From: Chitinophagaceae bacterium
GTDB taxonomy: Bacteria; Bacteroidota; Bacteroidia; Chitinophagales; Chitinophagaceae
Assembly: GCA_014379785.1 (NCBI GenBank)
Contig: JACMLD010000247.1
Coordinates: 1-5,641, forward strand
DNA: 5,641 nucleotides
Direction: 5' to 3'
Both the position numbers and the translations under genes were made by a program. Positions 1-5,641 of the stretch are shown here, one piece after another (position 1 is the stretch's first letter; the number at the start of each line of letters is the position of its first letter). Under the pieces are notes generated by a model. It did not search any database and was not told the DNA's origin. It saw only the letters and a program-made list of their open reading frames with translations.

Positions 1-216
1 CAGATTCTGGTGCAGCTGCAGCGTGCCGTTTGTCTCGAATCCCAGGCCAGTGTCTATCAGCAGCACATCTTCCGATGTCACCACTACAAATGGCTGTACT
101 TCCACCAACAGACTCCCCGCCGCCCTATTCTGCAGATCGTCTTTCCGGTCGTCAAACGGAACAAATACTTTCGATTTATCAATGGTGAATGAGCCTTCGG
201 AGAGTGGGTGAATCAT
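1..216 (-). CDS. MBL-fold metallo-hydrolase, N-terminal part (runs off left edge)
   Basis: Seen: an open frame of 72 codons from an ATG at 216 to the window edge with no stop. It begins MIHPLSEGSFTIDKSKVFVP and contains GSLLVEVQPFVVVTSEDVLLIDTGLGF (split as GSLLVEVQPF, residues 34-43, and VLLIDTGLGF, 51-60). Two beta-strands, the second ending in an LIDTGLG turn, followed by a short strand and helix, is the start of the metallo-beta-lactamase fold (family knowledge). The metal-binding HxHxDH motif would come just after the cut and is not visible, so metal binding and substrate are unproven. There is no signal peptide, so it is probably cytoplasmic. The start is supported by the fold beginning soon after it. 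No Shine-Dalgarno is present; the five bases before ATG abut the left arm of the inverted repeat at 222-329. It lies on the same strand 110 nt after rodA and could be read through from the mre operon or have its own promoter; none is evident. Confidence 0.78.
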   Translation of the reverse strand, partial: MIHPLSEGSFTIDKSKVFVPFDDRKDDLQNRAAGSLLVEVQPFVVVTSEDVLLIDTGLGFETNGTLQLHQNL

Positions 217-221
217 GGTTG

Positions 222-329
222 TAAATTAGTAAATGAGTAAATTAGCAGATTAGCAAATGAGTGAGACCCTGCTCTAATTGCAGAGTGCTGTCATTTTCTA
301 ATCTGCTAATTTACTCATTTGCTAATCTA
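222..329. repeat. Large imperfect inverted repeat built from 8-nt words, filling the rodA/hydrolase gap
   Basis: Seen: arm 222-260 pairs with arm 291-329, 39 nt each, 36 of 39 positions complementary. The mismatched pairs are 224/327, 230/321 and 254/297, and the loop is 30 nt (261-290). An uninterrupted 23-nt match joins 231-253 to 298-320. Each arm is a run of degenerate octamers: taaattag, taaatgag, taaattag, cagattag, caaatgag from 222; tagattag, caaatgag, taaattag, cagattag, aaaatgac reading the other strand from 329. Both arms keep the same word order. The element includes the rodA stop codon (327-329) and stops 5 nt before the hydrolase ATG. A transcript would fold into a very long AU-rich hairpin. 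There is no U-tract on either side, so it is not a canonical intrinsic terminator. It may be a family of dispersed intergenic repeats, a MITE-like element or a processing/attenuation structure; the sequence alone does not decide. Confidence 0.9.
269..285. other. Small palindrome in the loop of the large inverted repeat
   Basis: Inside the 30-nt loop, CTGC at 269-272 can pair with GCAG at 280-283, or alternatively CTCT at 272-275 with AGAG at 282-285. Each stem is only 4 bp, so this is a weak secondary hairpin at the tip of the main stem. Recorded because it is the only non-octamer, GC-richer sequence in the element; it may be chance. Confidence 0.3.
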
Positions 330-1673
330 TCTCAACACCATCTGCCTGTCCGCGTCAAGTCGGATCAACACAAAAAGAAGCATGGTAAATGTCAGAAGTG
401 CAGTACCGCCGTAACTGATGAAAGGAAGTGGTATGCCGATCACGGGTGCAAGACCGATGGTCATGCAGATATTGATGGTTATATGAAAGAAAATAACTGA
501 AGCTACTCCATAGGCATAACAGCGGCTAAAAACGCTTCGCTGGCGCTCAGCGATCGTTATGATCCGCATCAGCAACAGCAGGTAGATTCCCAGCAGCAAA
601 AAACTGCCGATAAAACCAAAGCCCTCGCCGACCGTACAGAAAATAAAATCGGTACGCTGCTCAGGCACGAAATCATATCTTGTCTGGGTGCCATTCAGCA
701 ACCCCTTGCCAAACAAGCCCCCACTGCCTATTGCTATCTTGCTTTGTTTTACATTGTAATCGCCATCGGTTTTTTTCTTCCCAACCGTTTTCTCAGCAAT
801 CTCCTGCGCGGCCCTTGCATCCTTTGGCACATAGTCCTTTCCAATGGTATCATAGATTCTTTTCACCTGGTAAGGCCTCAGCACCTGGTCGAATATAAAG
901 GGAACCGCAAAACGCTGTATCCCCACACAGACGACCCAGATAGAGATGATCCACACCAGCAGGTTCCGGTTTCTTTTCACCTGCCGCCGCATAAAATAAA
1001 TAGTACCCTGCGCGATTACTGTAAGGATAATCGCCAGCAGATTCGGCGGCACCAGCAAGGTTGCGACTACGAGTACCGCAATTGAAAAACCGATGATAAG
1101 CACAGCGGCCGGAAGACCTTCCCTAAACATCACGAGGAAGAACGAAAAGTAAACAAGCGCAAGCCCCGTTTCACTCTGTGCAATGGTAATCAGCGCCGGC
1201 ACCACAGCAATCGCCGCAGCAATCAGTTGTGACTTTGTTTTCTTAAAATCTGTTTCTACCCGCGAGAGAAACTTGGCCAGCGCCAGATTTACAAAAAGCT
1301 TACACAGTTCTGCTGGCTGCAGCTGAAAGGCAGATCCAAATTTTATGATAGAGCTGGTTCCTTTTACATCACTGTGAAAAGGAAAAACCAGCAGCAGCAA
1401 TACGATTCCGAAGGCGTACCAGAGATTCGCCGTTGCAGTAAAAAATTTACTGTCGGTCAGCAGAATAAAAGTGGCCAGCACGCCGGCGATCACAGCGAAC
1501 AATGACTGCCTGCTATAGTCTGTTTTGAGGGAAAGAAATCCCTGCACCACATCTTCACCTTCGCGGTAGGTGGTAGCAAAAATGGCCATCACACCAATCG
1601 CCACAAGGATGATATAGAGCCAGACCAGCAGCCAGTCCACACCTTTTGATATCGCAGGGTTACGCTGGCTCAT
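327..1673 (-). CDS. rodA: RodA, SEDS-family peptidoglycan glycosyltransferase of the elongasome
   Basis: Polytopic inner-membrane enzyme that polymerises lipid II into glycan strands during elongation, working with PBP2 (family knowledge). Seen: 448 residues, about ten hydrophobic segments (first at about 12-33, last at about 417-435). SEDS landmarks in order are FQLQPAELCKL (116-126), QSETG (166-170), YNVKQSKIAIGSGGLFGKG (306-324), PEQRTDFIF (337-345) with D342 as the likely catalytic Asp (position of E. coli D262, from memory), and TIGLAPVIGIPLPFISYGGT (405-424). It is longer than the roughly 370-residue E. coli protein, partly through an enlarged loop at about 279-305 before YNVKQS. QSETG stands where QPDxG is usual. 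The start ATG overlaps the mrdA stop as ATGA (1670-1673); no Shine-Dalgarno is seen, fitting translational coupling to PBP2. The TAG stop lies inside the 222-329 inverted repeat. RodA rather than FtsW is called from the PBP2-MreCD context and the protein flavour. Confidence 0.97.
   Translation of the reverse strand: MSQRNPAISKGVDWLLVWLYIILVAIGVMAIFATTYREGEDVVQGFLSLKTDYSRQSLFAVIAGVLATFILLTDSKFFTATANLWYAFGIVLLLLVFPFHSDVKGTSSIIKFGSAFQLQPAELCKLFVNLALAKFLSRVETDFKKTKSQLIAAAIAVVPALITIAQSETGLALVYFSFFLVMFREGLPAAVLIIGFSIAVLVVATLLVPPNLLAIILTVIAQGTIYFMRRQVKRNRNLLVWIISIWVVCVGIQRFAVPFIFDQVLRPYQVKRIYDTIGKDYVPKDARAAQEIAEKTVGKKKTDGDYNVKQSKIAIGSGGLFGKGLLNGTQTRYDFVPEQRTDFIFCTVGEGFGFIGSFLLLGIYLLLLMRIITIAERQRSVFSRCYAYGVASVIFFHITINICMTIGLAPVIGIPLPFISYGGTALLTFTMLLFVLIRLDADRQMVLR
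1670..1673 (-). other. ATGA stop/start overlap coupling mrdA to rodA
   Basis: The TGA stop of mrdA (1670-1672) and the ATG of rodA (1671-1673) share two bases within a 4-nt ATGA. The upstream stretch is T-rich with no Shine-Dalgarno, so rodA translation probably depends on ribosomes finishing mrdA. This would keep the transpeptidase and glycosyltransferase of one complex in step (inference). Confidence 0.8.
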
Positions 1674-3763
1674 GACAAAAATATGGTTGCAGTTTTCTGC
1701 ATTTTATAAGTTGTTTTAGGTTTTATCATCGGATCATTGCTGATTACCGGTACGGCGCCATCTTTTGGTACCGGCGGCGCAACAGGTCTTTCTCTTCTTA
1801 AAAACTTCCTGATAGCGCCTGTGTCATTGGTGATCTTGAAATAGTTGAACGCACGTATCGAATCCTGCTTGTACTGTTCCCTTGTAAGATACGATGGCAG
1901 CAGATCCGCGGCAGCTACTCGCTCCACTTCTTTGAGTCTCGCAGTGCTCAGCGTATCGTTGAGATATTTTTCCATCATCAGTGAGGCAATGGGACCGGCC
2001 CATGTGGCACCATATCCTGCATTCTCCACCACCACTGCAATGGCAATCTGCGGATTTTCTCTCGGTGCAAAACATACAAACATGGAGTTGTCTTTCAGTT
2101 TCGTCCTTTTGCCATCAATCATGCGATAATTCTCCGCCGTACCTGTTTTAGCACAGATATTTATTCCAACAATCTTCGCCACTCTCGCCGTTCCTGCTTC
2201 TACCACATCCTGCATGCCCGACATCACCGTTTCAAAGCTGGCATCGTCGATATGTGTAAGCACCTCGTGTTTGCTGGTGTATCTGTTCAGTAAAGTATCT
2301 TCCGGTGTATTGCCATCAATTTTCTGCACAAAATGCGGTACATAATAATATCCTTTGTTGGCAATGATGCACATTGCATTGGCAAGCTGCAAAGGAGTTG
2401 ATGTCATTTTCTCCTGACCAATGCCAAGGCCTCCACCCACCATGGTGCATGCATTCCACTGACCATTGTACTCACGATTATAAACTGAACTGTCCGGCAC
2501 ATTGCCACCATCTTCGCTGGGAAGGTCCACCCCAACCTTGTGTCCAAGGCCGAATGCAGTCATGTATTCTTTCCATTTTACCAAACCGCCTTTTGACCCG
2601 TGAAAGGTTGGATTGTCGATGGTACGTCTCAGTGTCTCAGAGAAAAATGAGTTGCAGGACCAGGCGATTGCAAGACGCAGGTTGGCTGCATGGCCAGCCC
2701 ATTTCTCTGTGCAACCGAGTCTCCGCGTACATCCATAATAAGCGCCGCTGCAGGCAACACCCGTAGACGCCGTTATCACTCCTTCGTCCAATCCTATCAA
2801 TGCTCCGAGCGGCTTATAAGTAGAACCCGGGGGATACTGCCCTTTGATGGCGCGATTTAAAAGCGGGCTGCTTACGTCTCTGAACAGCTTATTGAAATTG
2901 ATTTGCTTTTCAGCACCCGTAAGCAGATTCGGGTCAAAGCTCGGTCCGGATGTCATGGCAATGATGCCGCCCGTTCTGGGTTCAATCGCAACCACCGCTC
3001 CTACTTTATTCCCCATCAGCTTTTCTGCCAGCTGCTGCACTTCAATGTCCATATACGTGCGTAAACTCTTGCCGGCTACGGCCATGGTATCGTAAATGCC
3101 GTTTTCATAACTTCCCTGCAGACGATTTTTATTGTCCTTGATGATATAGCGTACACCGCGCTGACCCATCAATACTTTTTCATAATACTGCTCCAGTCCT
3201 GTTTTTCCTACATAATCTCCCATCCGGTAAAAGCCGTTGGAACGCTTGATAGCGGCGGAGTCCGCTTCTCCTACATAACCAAGTATATGTGCAGCTGCAT
3301 GAAATGGATACTGGCGAACCGGTCTTTCGACAAGGTCAAATCCCGGGTACTTCCAGATATTTTCATCGAGCTTGGCGTACAGATCATCGGGCAGCAGATC
3401 TTCAAAGACCGTCGGACGAAACCGGCCGTTTTTGACGATGGATTCTATCATGCGTCTGTTGAATTCTGCTGTATCGATTCCCAGCAATCCGATAAGAGAG
3501 GTAGTGTCTATGTCTTTTACCTGGACAGGTGTCACCACCAGGTCATACATAATGGTGTTGTTGAGAACGGCGCGGCCCTTGCGGTCATAAATCATTCCGC
3601 GATCAGGGTAAATGACTTTTGCAAACAGGGCATTGTCCATCGCCAGTTTTTTGTACTTGCCGGAAATGAGCTGCAGGTTTACGAGCTGGGCTATAATGAC
3701 GACAAAAACACCAAGAAAAATCAAACGGATAATGGTGCTCCTGCTCTGGTTAAAAACGGACAT
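1670..3763 (-). CDS. mrdA: Penicillin-binding protein 2, class B transpeptidase of the elongasome
   Basis: Crosslinks peptidoglycan stem peptides on the outer face of the inner membrane, in complex with RodA; target of beta-lactams (family knowledge). Seen: 697 residues, a short cytoplasmic tail, one membrane anchor at about 11-32, then the non-catalytic pedestal/dimerisation region (about 45-215, with the typical YPDRGMIYDRKG at 52-63) and the transpeptidase domain (about 245-600). All three active-site motifs are intact: SxxK in PPGSTYK (S314, K317), SxN as S369-C370-N371, and KTGT at 539-542. GGGLGIGQEKMTSTPLQLAN (443-462) is another family signature. C338, C345, C351, H358 and C370 cluster around the SxN motif (see findings). 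A roughly 95-residue tail follows the catalytic domain, with a proline-rich piece (RPVAPPVPKDGAVPV, 659-673). Start: ATG at 3763, 12 nt after the mreD stop, no Shine-Dalgarno; the anchor follows directly. The end overlaps rodA. Class B, since there is no glycosyltransferase domain. Confidence 0.97.
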   Translation of the reverse strand: MSVFNQSRSTIIRLIFLGVFVVIIAQLVNLQLISGKYKKLAMDNALFAKVIYPDRGMIYDRKGRAVLNNTIMYDLVVTPVQVKDIDTTSLIGLLGIDTAEFNRRMIESIVKNGRFRPTVFEDLLPDDLYAKLDENIWKYPGFDLVERPVRQYPFHAAAHILGYVGEADSAAIKRSNGFYRMGDYVGKTGLEQYYEKVLMGQRGVRYIIKDNKNRLQGSYENGIYDTMAVAGKSLRTYMDIEVQQLAEKLMGNKVGAVVAIEPRTGGIIAMTSGPSFDPNLLTGAEKQINFNKLFRDVSSPLLNRAIKGQYPPGSTYKPLGALIGLDEGVITASTGVACSGAYYGCTRRLGCTEKWAGHAANLRLAIAWSCNSFFSETLRRTIDNPTFHGSKGGLVKWKEYMTAFGLGHKVGVDLPSEDGGNVPDSSVYNREYNGQWNACTMVGGGLGIGQEKMTSTPLQLANAMCIIANKGYYYVPHFVQKIDGNTPEDTLLNRYTSKHEVLTHIDDASFETVMSGMQDVVEAGTARVAKIVGINICAKTGTAENYRMIDGKRTKLKDNSMFVCFAPRENPQIAIAVVVENAGYGATWAGPIASLMMEKYLNDTLSTARLKEVERVAAADLLPSYLTREQYKQDSIRAFNYFKITNDTGAIRKFLRRERPVAPPVPKDGAVPVISNDPMIKPKTTYKMQKTATIFLS

Positions 3764-3775
3764 ATCGGGACTTCA

Positions 3776-4309
3776 TTAGGCTGTATTGGTTCTGAATTTT
3801 TCCTTTCTGAAAAACAAAAGTTCGGTTATCATGATAAGTAAGAGGCTGACTCCGGTAGTGGCGGCCACTTTTCCGAGAAAAAAGAAGAATGAACCGAACT
3901 GCATCCATTCAAGAAAAACAAGATATCCATTGTGCAAGATGGTTAAAATAACCACAAGCGTTGCATATGGCGCCCAACCCATGCTGGTGGCCGAAGGTGA
4001 GGCATAGTTCTGATCAGCGCCTTCCTGTCTGATGAGCATGTTTACAATAAACGGCCTCACATATGCTATCAGTACGCAGGGCGCGGCATGCAGCCCGGGG
4101 AATTTCAGAAAATAATCCAGTGTCATACCAAAGATGAACGCGATAAACATAAGGGCACCGCGACTTGTATTGAAAGGCAACCAGATGATATAAAGAAAAT
4201 AGAGATAAGGAACGATGAATTTATGCAATGGCGGCACCTGGTGAAGCACAAAAACCTGAACCGCTATGAACAGGGCAAAACGAATGATATTTTTTACAAA
4301 ACTGCTCAT
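3776..4309 (-). CDS. mreD: MreD, rod shape-determining inner-membrane protein
   Basis: Small polytopic membrane protein that associates with MreC in the elongasome (family knowledge); its biochemical role is less defined than its partners'. Seen: 177 residues, largely hydrophobic, with about five to six membrane segments (roughly 8-24, 32-46, 51-66, 75-92, 114-135 and 140-166). The region from GMTLDYFLKFPGLHAAPCVL (61-80) through IAYVRPFIV (81-89), with an Asp followed by a GxHAA turn and then a long hydrophobic stretch, matches the Bacteroidota form of MreD as I recognise it. Length fits the family (about 160-180). The start ATG overlaps the mreC stop in an ATGA (4306-4309), with a weak purine-rich AAGAAAG a few bases upstream. 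The basic C-terminal tail (RKEKFRTNTA) is probably cytoplasmic. MreD is poorly conserved, so position between mreC and mrdA carries much of the identification. Confidence 0.93.
   Translation of the reverse strand: MSSFVKNIIRFALFIAVQVFVLHQVPPLHKFIVPYLYFLYIIWLPFNTSRGALMFIAFIFGMTLDYFLKFPGLHAAPCVLIAYVRPFIVNMLIRQEGADQNYASPSATSMGWAPYATLVVILTILHNGYLVFLEWMQFGSFFFFLGKVAATTGVSLLLIMITELLFFRKEKFRTNTA
4306..4309 (-). other. ATGA stop/start overlap coupling mreC to mreD
   Basis: The mreC TGA stop (4306-4308) and the mreD ATG (4307-4309) overlap in a 4-nt ATGA. This is the usual signature of translational coupling and pairs two membrane partners (inference). Confidence 0.8.
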
Positions 4310-5157
4310 TGCACTTTCTTGATTGCTTTTTCCACCCGTAACTTTTCCTCCTTCTGCAGATCCTGTATGACAGTAACATACTGGAGATTATAAAAATTGG
4401 TAGACGTCTTTAGCTTAAGCATAAAAAAATTACTGCTTTTGTCGTCGATCACTTCTGCAATCGTACCCACCATAATGCCCGCCGGATAAATATCAGACAG
4501 GTTGCTGGTGATGACCGAGTCGCCTTTGGCCACTTTTGCACTTTTTGGCACATCTTTCATCAGCATATACTGGGGATTTTCACCGTCCCACTGCACACTG
4601 CCTTTCTCACCGCTGTTCTTCAGCATCGAATTCACTTTGAATTGTCTGTTGAGCGCACTCATTACTACGGAGTAGTTGGGTCCCACGTTTACAATTCTGC
4701 CTGCTATGCCGGTTGGACTTATCACGCCCCAGTCTTTCTCGATACCCTGGTTTTGTCCGCGATGAATGGTGAAATAGTTGTTTTGCTCGCTTACAAAATT
4801 GCCGACCACCTTGCTGTCGAAATATTTGTATCGCTGCGCCACGGTAACTGAGTCGATTTTGACAGAATCGATAATGAACCGCTGGCTGGTATCAGGACTT
4901 TCGTAGTTCTGCTTCAGCATTTTGCGAAGCGCGAGATTCTCCGACACGAGAGCTTCGTTGGTTTTTTTGAGGTTGAAATAATATTCAACCGTGTTGTATC
5001 TCTCCGATACTTTGCCGGTCAATTCTCCGGCCACGCCCATAAAGGCGGCCTCGTGAAACTTGTTATACCTGAAAAGGAAGTAAAGTGCAAAAATCTGCAA
5101 CACCAGGAAGAAGAGAAAGTTGGAAAACCTTCTGATGAAGAGAAAGATGTTTCGCAC
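4306..5157 (-). CDS. mreC: MreC, rod shape-determining periplasmic scaffold protein
   Basis: Bitopic membrane protein that links MreB/MreD to PBP2-RodA and is thought to activate PBP2 (family knowledge). Seen: 283 residues; a basic N-terminus (MRNIFLFIRRF), one membrane segment at about 12-30, a likely coiled coil at about 50-85 (charged and Leu-rich, KKTNEALVSENLALRKMLKQ at 64-83), then the periplasmic beta-barrel region (about 112-266). That region includes VVGNFVSEQNNYFTIHRGQ (117-135) and GVISPTGIAGRIVNVGPNYS (144-163), which are diagnostic MreC blocks. A charged Lys/Glu-rich helix closes the protein. The start is GTG at 5155-5157: an in-frame TAA lies four codons upstream, no ATG intervenes, and the membrane segment follows at the proper distance, so GTG is well supported. 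The gap after mreB is 28 nt with no clear Shine-Dalgarno. The stop overlaps mreD. Confidence 0.95.
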   Translation of the reverse strand: MRNIFLFIRRFSNFLFFLVLQIFALYFLFRYNKFHEAAFMGVAGELTGKVSERYNTVEYYFNLKKTNEALVSENLALRKMLKQNYESPDTSQRFIIDSVKIDSVTVAQRYKYFDSKVVGNFVSEQNNYFTIHRGQNQGIEKDWGVISPTGIAGRIVNVGPNYSVVMSALNRQFKVNSMLKNSGEKGSVQWDGENPQYMLMKDVPKSAKVAKGDSVITSNLSDIYPAGIMVGTIAEVIDDKSSNFFMLKLKTSTNFYNLQYVTVIQDLQKEEKLRVEKAIKKVQ

Positions 5158-5185
5158 GAATAGATTTTATTTAATGTCCGGGATA

Positions 5186-5641
5186 TTATCTCATTACAAA
5201 CGGATACCTGTCGTAGCTTTTAAGGGCCAGACCAGTACCACGAACCACACTTTTCAGCGGATCATCAGCGATGTGTACAGGAAGTTTGATCTTCTGGCTG
5301 AGACGCTTGTCGAGCCCTCTCAGCAGCGCGCCACCCCCTGTGAGGTAGAGACCGCGGCGGTAGATATCGCCCGCGAGTTCCGGCGGAGTGGTTTCCAGTG
5401 CTTTAAGAATCGCTTCTTCTATTTTGAAAATGCTTTTATCGAGTGCTTCGGCAATTTCCTGGTAGCTCACCATGATCTGTTTTGGGATACCCGTTACCAG
5501 GTCACGACCGTTTACAGGAATATCATCAGGAGGGTTTTCGAGGTCCTTCATTGCCGCACCGATAGTGATATTTATCTGCTCAGCGGTACGCTCACCAATC
5601 AAAAGGCTATGATATCTTCGGAGTGCCTCCATGATATCTGC
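5186..5641 (-). CDS. mreB: MreB, actin-like rod shape protein, C-terminal part (runs off right edge)
   Basis: Cytoplasmic ATP-binding actin homologue forming membrane-associated filaments that orient wall synthesis (family knowledge). Seen: the last 151 codons and a TAA stop (5186-5188); the frame stays open to the window edge, so an ATG at 5630-5632 is internal (Met4 of the visible part), not a start. Landmarks in visible-part numbering are LLIGERTAEQI (13-23), IPVNGRDLVTGIP (41-53), the adenosine/phosphate-type turn GLYLTGGGALLRGLD (97-111) and DDPLKSVVRGTGLAL (126-140), ending YDRYPFVMR. These belong to subdomains IIA/IIB and the end of IA. MreB is usually about 340 residues, so a little over half is missing. 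Context upstream of mreC confirms MreB over FtsA or DnaK-type relatives. Confidence 0.96.
   Translation of the reverse strand, partial: ADIMEALRRYHSLLIGERTAEQINITIGAAMKDLENPPDDIPVNGRDLVTGIPKQIMVSYQEIAEALDKSIFKIEEAILKALETTPPELAGDIYRRGLYLTGGGALLRGLDKRLSQKIKLPVHIADDPLKSVVRGTGLALKSYDRYPFVMR

Noticed and set aside
217..260. Bacteroidota-type promoter (TAnnTTTG with a TTTG-type -33) for the hydrolase gene
   Set aside because: The CTAATTTAC-like words resemble the -7 element, but only because of the octamer repeat, and no pair with the correct spacing was found.
222..329. Rho-independent terminator for the mre operon
   Set aside because: The stem is AT-rich, the loop is 30 nt and no U-run follows on either strand. 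Termination or processing is possible but not by the canonical signal.
222..329. CRISPR array or IS ends
   Set aside because: The repeat units are 8-nt words with no spacers, there is no transposase and I see no target-site duplication around the arms.
1824..2075. Minus-strand open frame inside mrdA in another reading frame
   Set aside because: It overlaps the conserved KTGT-containing end of the transpeptidase in a different frame; mrdA reads through intact, so this is neither a frameshift nor a nested gene.
2374..2766. Plus-strand open frame (130 codons) opposite the PBP2 active-site region
   Set aside because: Antisense shadow of a conserved catalytic region; Cys/His-rich composition comes from the complement of mrdA codons, not from a domain.
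3764..3775. Hidden regulatory site in the mreD/mrdA gap
   Set aside because: Only 12 nt with no palindrome or Shine-Dalgarno; nothing supports more than a short spacer.
3287..3841. Long plus-strand open frame (184 codons) opposite mrdA and mreD
   Set aside because: It lies wholly antisense to two well-supported genes, spans their junction, and its translation shows no recognisable domain. Open antisense frames are common in balanced-GC coding DNA.

Overview
The window carries a contiguous cell-elongation (elongasome) operon on the minus strand. Reading in the direction of transcription, from high to low coordinates, the order is the C-terminal part of mreB, then complete mreC, mreD, mrdA (PBP2) and rodA (mrdB). 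A 108-bp inverted-repeat element follows, then the N-terminal part of a metallo-beta-lactamase-fold hydrolase gene that runs off the left edge. The five core genes are packed tightly: a 28-nt gap (mreB/mreC), a 4-nt ATGA overlap (mreC/mreD), a 12-nt gap (mreD/mrdA) and a second 4-nt ATGA overlap (mrdA/rodA). No RNA gene, CRISPR array, insertion sequence or phage gene is visible. The operon promoter must lie beyond the right edge, upstream of mreB or further.

The protein types (for example MreC with a QNQGI region, MreD with a HAAPCVLIAY region, and a long RodA with an enlarged loop before YNVKQSKIAIGSGG), the general lack of strong Shine-Dalgarno sequences and the AT-rich CTAAT-type intergenic repeat point to the phylum Bacteroidota. 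The family Chitinophagaceae is the most likely, but this is a judgement from protein flavour, not from a search.

How the parts work together: MreB forms cytoplasmic membrane-bound filaments. MreC and MreD are membrane partners that link those filaments to wall synthesis. RodA (a SEDS glycosyltransferase) polymerises lipid II into glycan strands, and PBP2 (a class B transpeptidase) crosslinks them. PBP2 and RodA act as one complex, and their genes overlap here.

This is mostly conserved core machinery, and I do not see a new multi-gene system. The parts worth a second look are: (i) the rodA/hydrolase intergenic space, almost wholly made of a large inverted repeat whose arms are built from degenerate 8-nt words, which supplies rodA's stop codon and ends 5 nt from the next start codon; (ii) a Cys-Cys-His-Cys arrangement around the PBP2 active site that could be a zinc site; (iii) a Ser-Glu where SEDS proteins usually have Pro-Asp in RodA; and (iv) an enlarged RodA extracellular loop next to the catalytic Asp.
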